The notes beneath the pieces were generated by a model. That model worked only from the letters and a program-made list of their open reading frames with translations, made no database searches and was not told where the DNA came from. The translations under genes and the position numbers were made by a program. Positions 15,171 through 15,312 of a stretch of DNA of 15,312 bases are shown here, one piece after another. This DNA is from an uncultured Lachnospiraceae bacterium. GTDB lineage: Bacteria > Bacillota > Clostridia > Lachnospirales > Lachnospiraceae. The stretch is taken from the NCBI GenBank assembly GCA_934434905.1, contig CAKSAI010000044.1, forward strand, positions 1-15,312. Reading direction: 5' to 3'. Position 1 is the stretch's first letter; each line of letters begins with the position of its first letter.

Positions 15171-15312
15171 ATATTCACCTCCTGCTATTAGTTCCGCCAG
15201 GCTCGACAACACCTCGCCAAGCAGAAACTATTATGCCATCTCGACTAACGTCTCGATGGAGATACTCGTCAAATGTTTGCGCATGCAAGCATGGCAACCA
15301 TTTTCCTCGTTA
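15171..15312 (-). promoter_or_regulatory. Upstream region of the AraC gene, cut by the window edge
   Basis: 142 bases with no gene. Read on the minus strand, it contains TTGACG (15272-15267) but no good -10 box at the right distance, and CATAAT closer to the gene with a poor -35. An imperfect hairpin (15236-15259: CCATC/GATGG outer stem, GAC/GTC inner stem, TC:TC bulge) and repeated CTCGA(C/T) motifs at 15212, 15240 and 15252 may be binding or structural elements. The promoter is not resolved. Confidence 0.3.

Noticed and set aside
1..15312. CRISPR array, insertion sequence, tRNA or rRNA
   Set aside because: No regularly spaced repeats, transposase-like protein, terminal inverted repeats or structured RNA gene was seen on either strand.

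Overview
The window looks like a chromosomal segment of a low-to-mid G+C Gram-positive bacterium, most plausibly a gut-type Clostridia (Lachnospiraceae-like). The reasons are strong AGGAGG-type ribosome binding sites before nearly every gene, frequent TTG and GTG starts, ABC sugar permeases with no ATPase gene beside them (as in Firmicutes that share one MsmX-type ATPase), and Yip1, DUF5696 and NHL proteins typical of Firmicutes sugar loci. The taxonomic call is inference from style and protein families, not from a marker gene.

Layout. Positions 1-691 (+) hold the last 33 codons of a large gene that starts outside the window, a 42-residue peptide gene that is too short for most ORF callers, and a 128-residue acidic membrane-anchored protein, closed by a clear intrinsic terminator. 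Positions 767-2779 (-) encode a cytoplasmic GH78-type alpha-L-rhamnosidase. About 400 bases of divergent regulatory DNA follow (2780-3184). They contain a good promoter for the rhamnosidase with an 11-bp-period direct repeat over its -10 box, a perfect 16-bp palindrome, and a possible short leader ORF.

Positions 3185-14165 (+) are one tightly packed operon of eight genes: a 963-residue solute-binding protein with a duplicated N-terminal module; a permease pair; a secreted NHL/TPR protein with a C-terminal membrane anchor; a Yip1-family membrane protein; a secreted DUF5696 protein that reads like a glycoside-hydrolase TIM barrel; and a second permease pair. A long hairpin at 14180-14222 ends it. 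Positions 14319-15170 (-) encode a convergent AraC-family regulator with a cupin sensor domain, followed by its upstream region to the window end.

Working model (inference): a rhamnose-containing glycan is captured and perhaps trimmed at the cell surface by the large binding protein, the NHL/TPR protein and the DUF5696 protein. It is imported through one or both permease pairs, powered by an ATPase encoded elsewhere, and cleaved inside by the rhamnosidase, with the AraC protein sensing a product. The accessory trio between the two permease pairs is the part without an established function and is the best candidate for an undescribed import machine. Six start codons differ from the longest open frames because a Shine-Dalgarno site fixes an internal start: 3185, 7942, 9362, 10049, 12331 and 15170.
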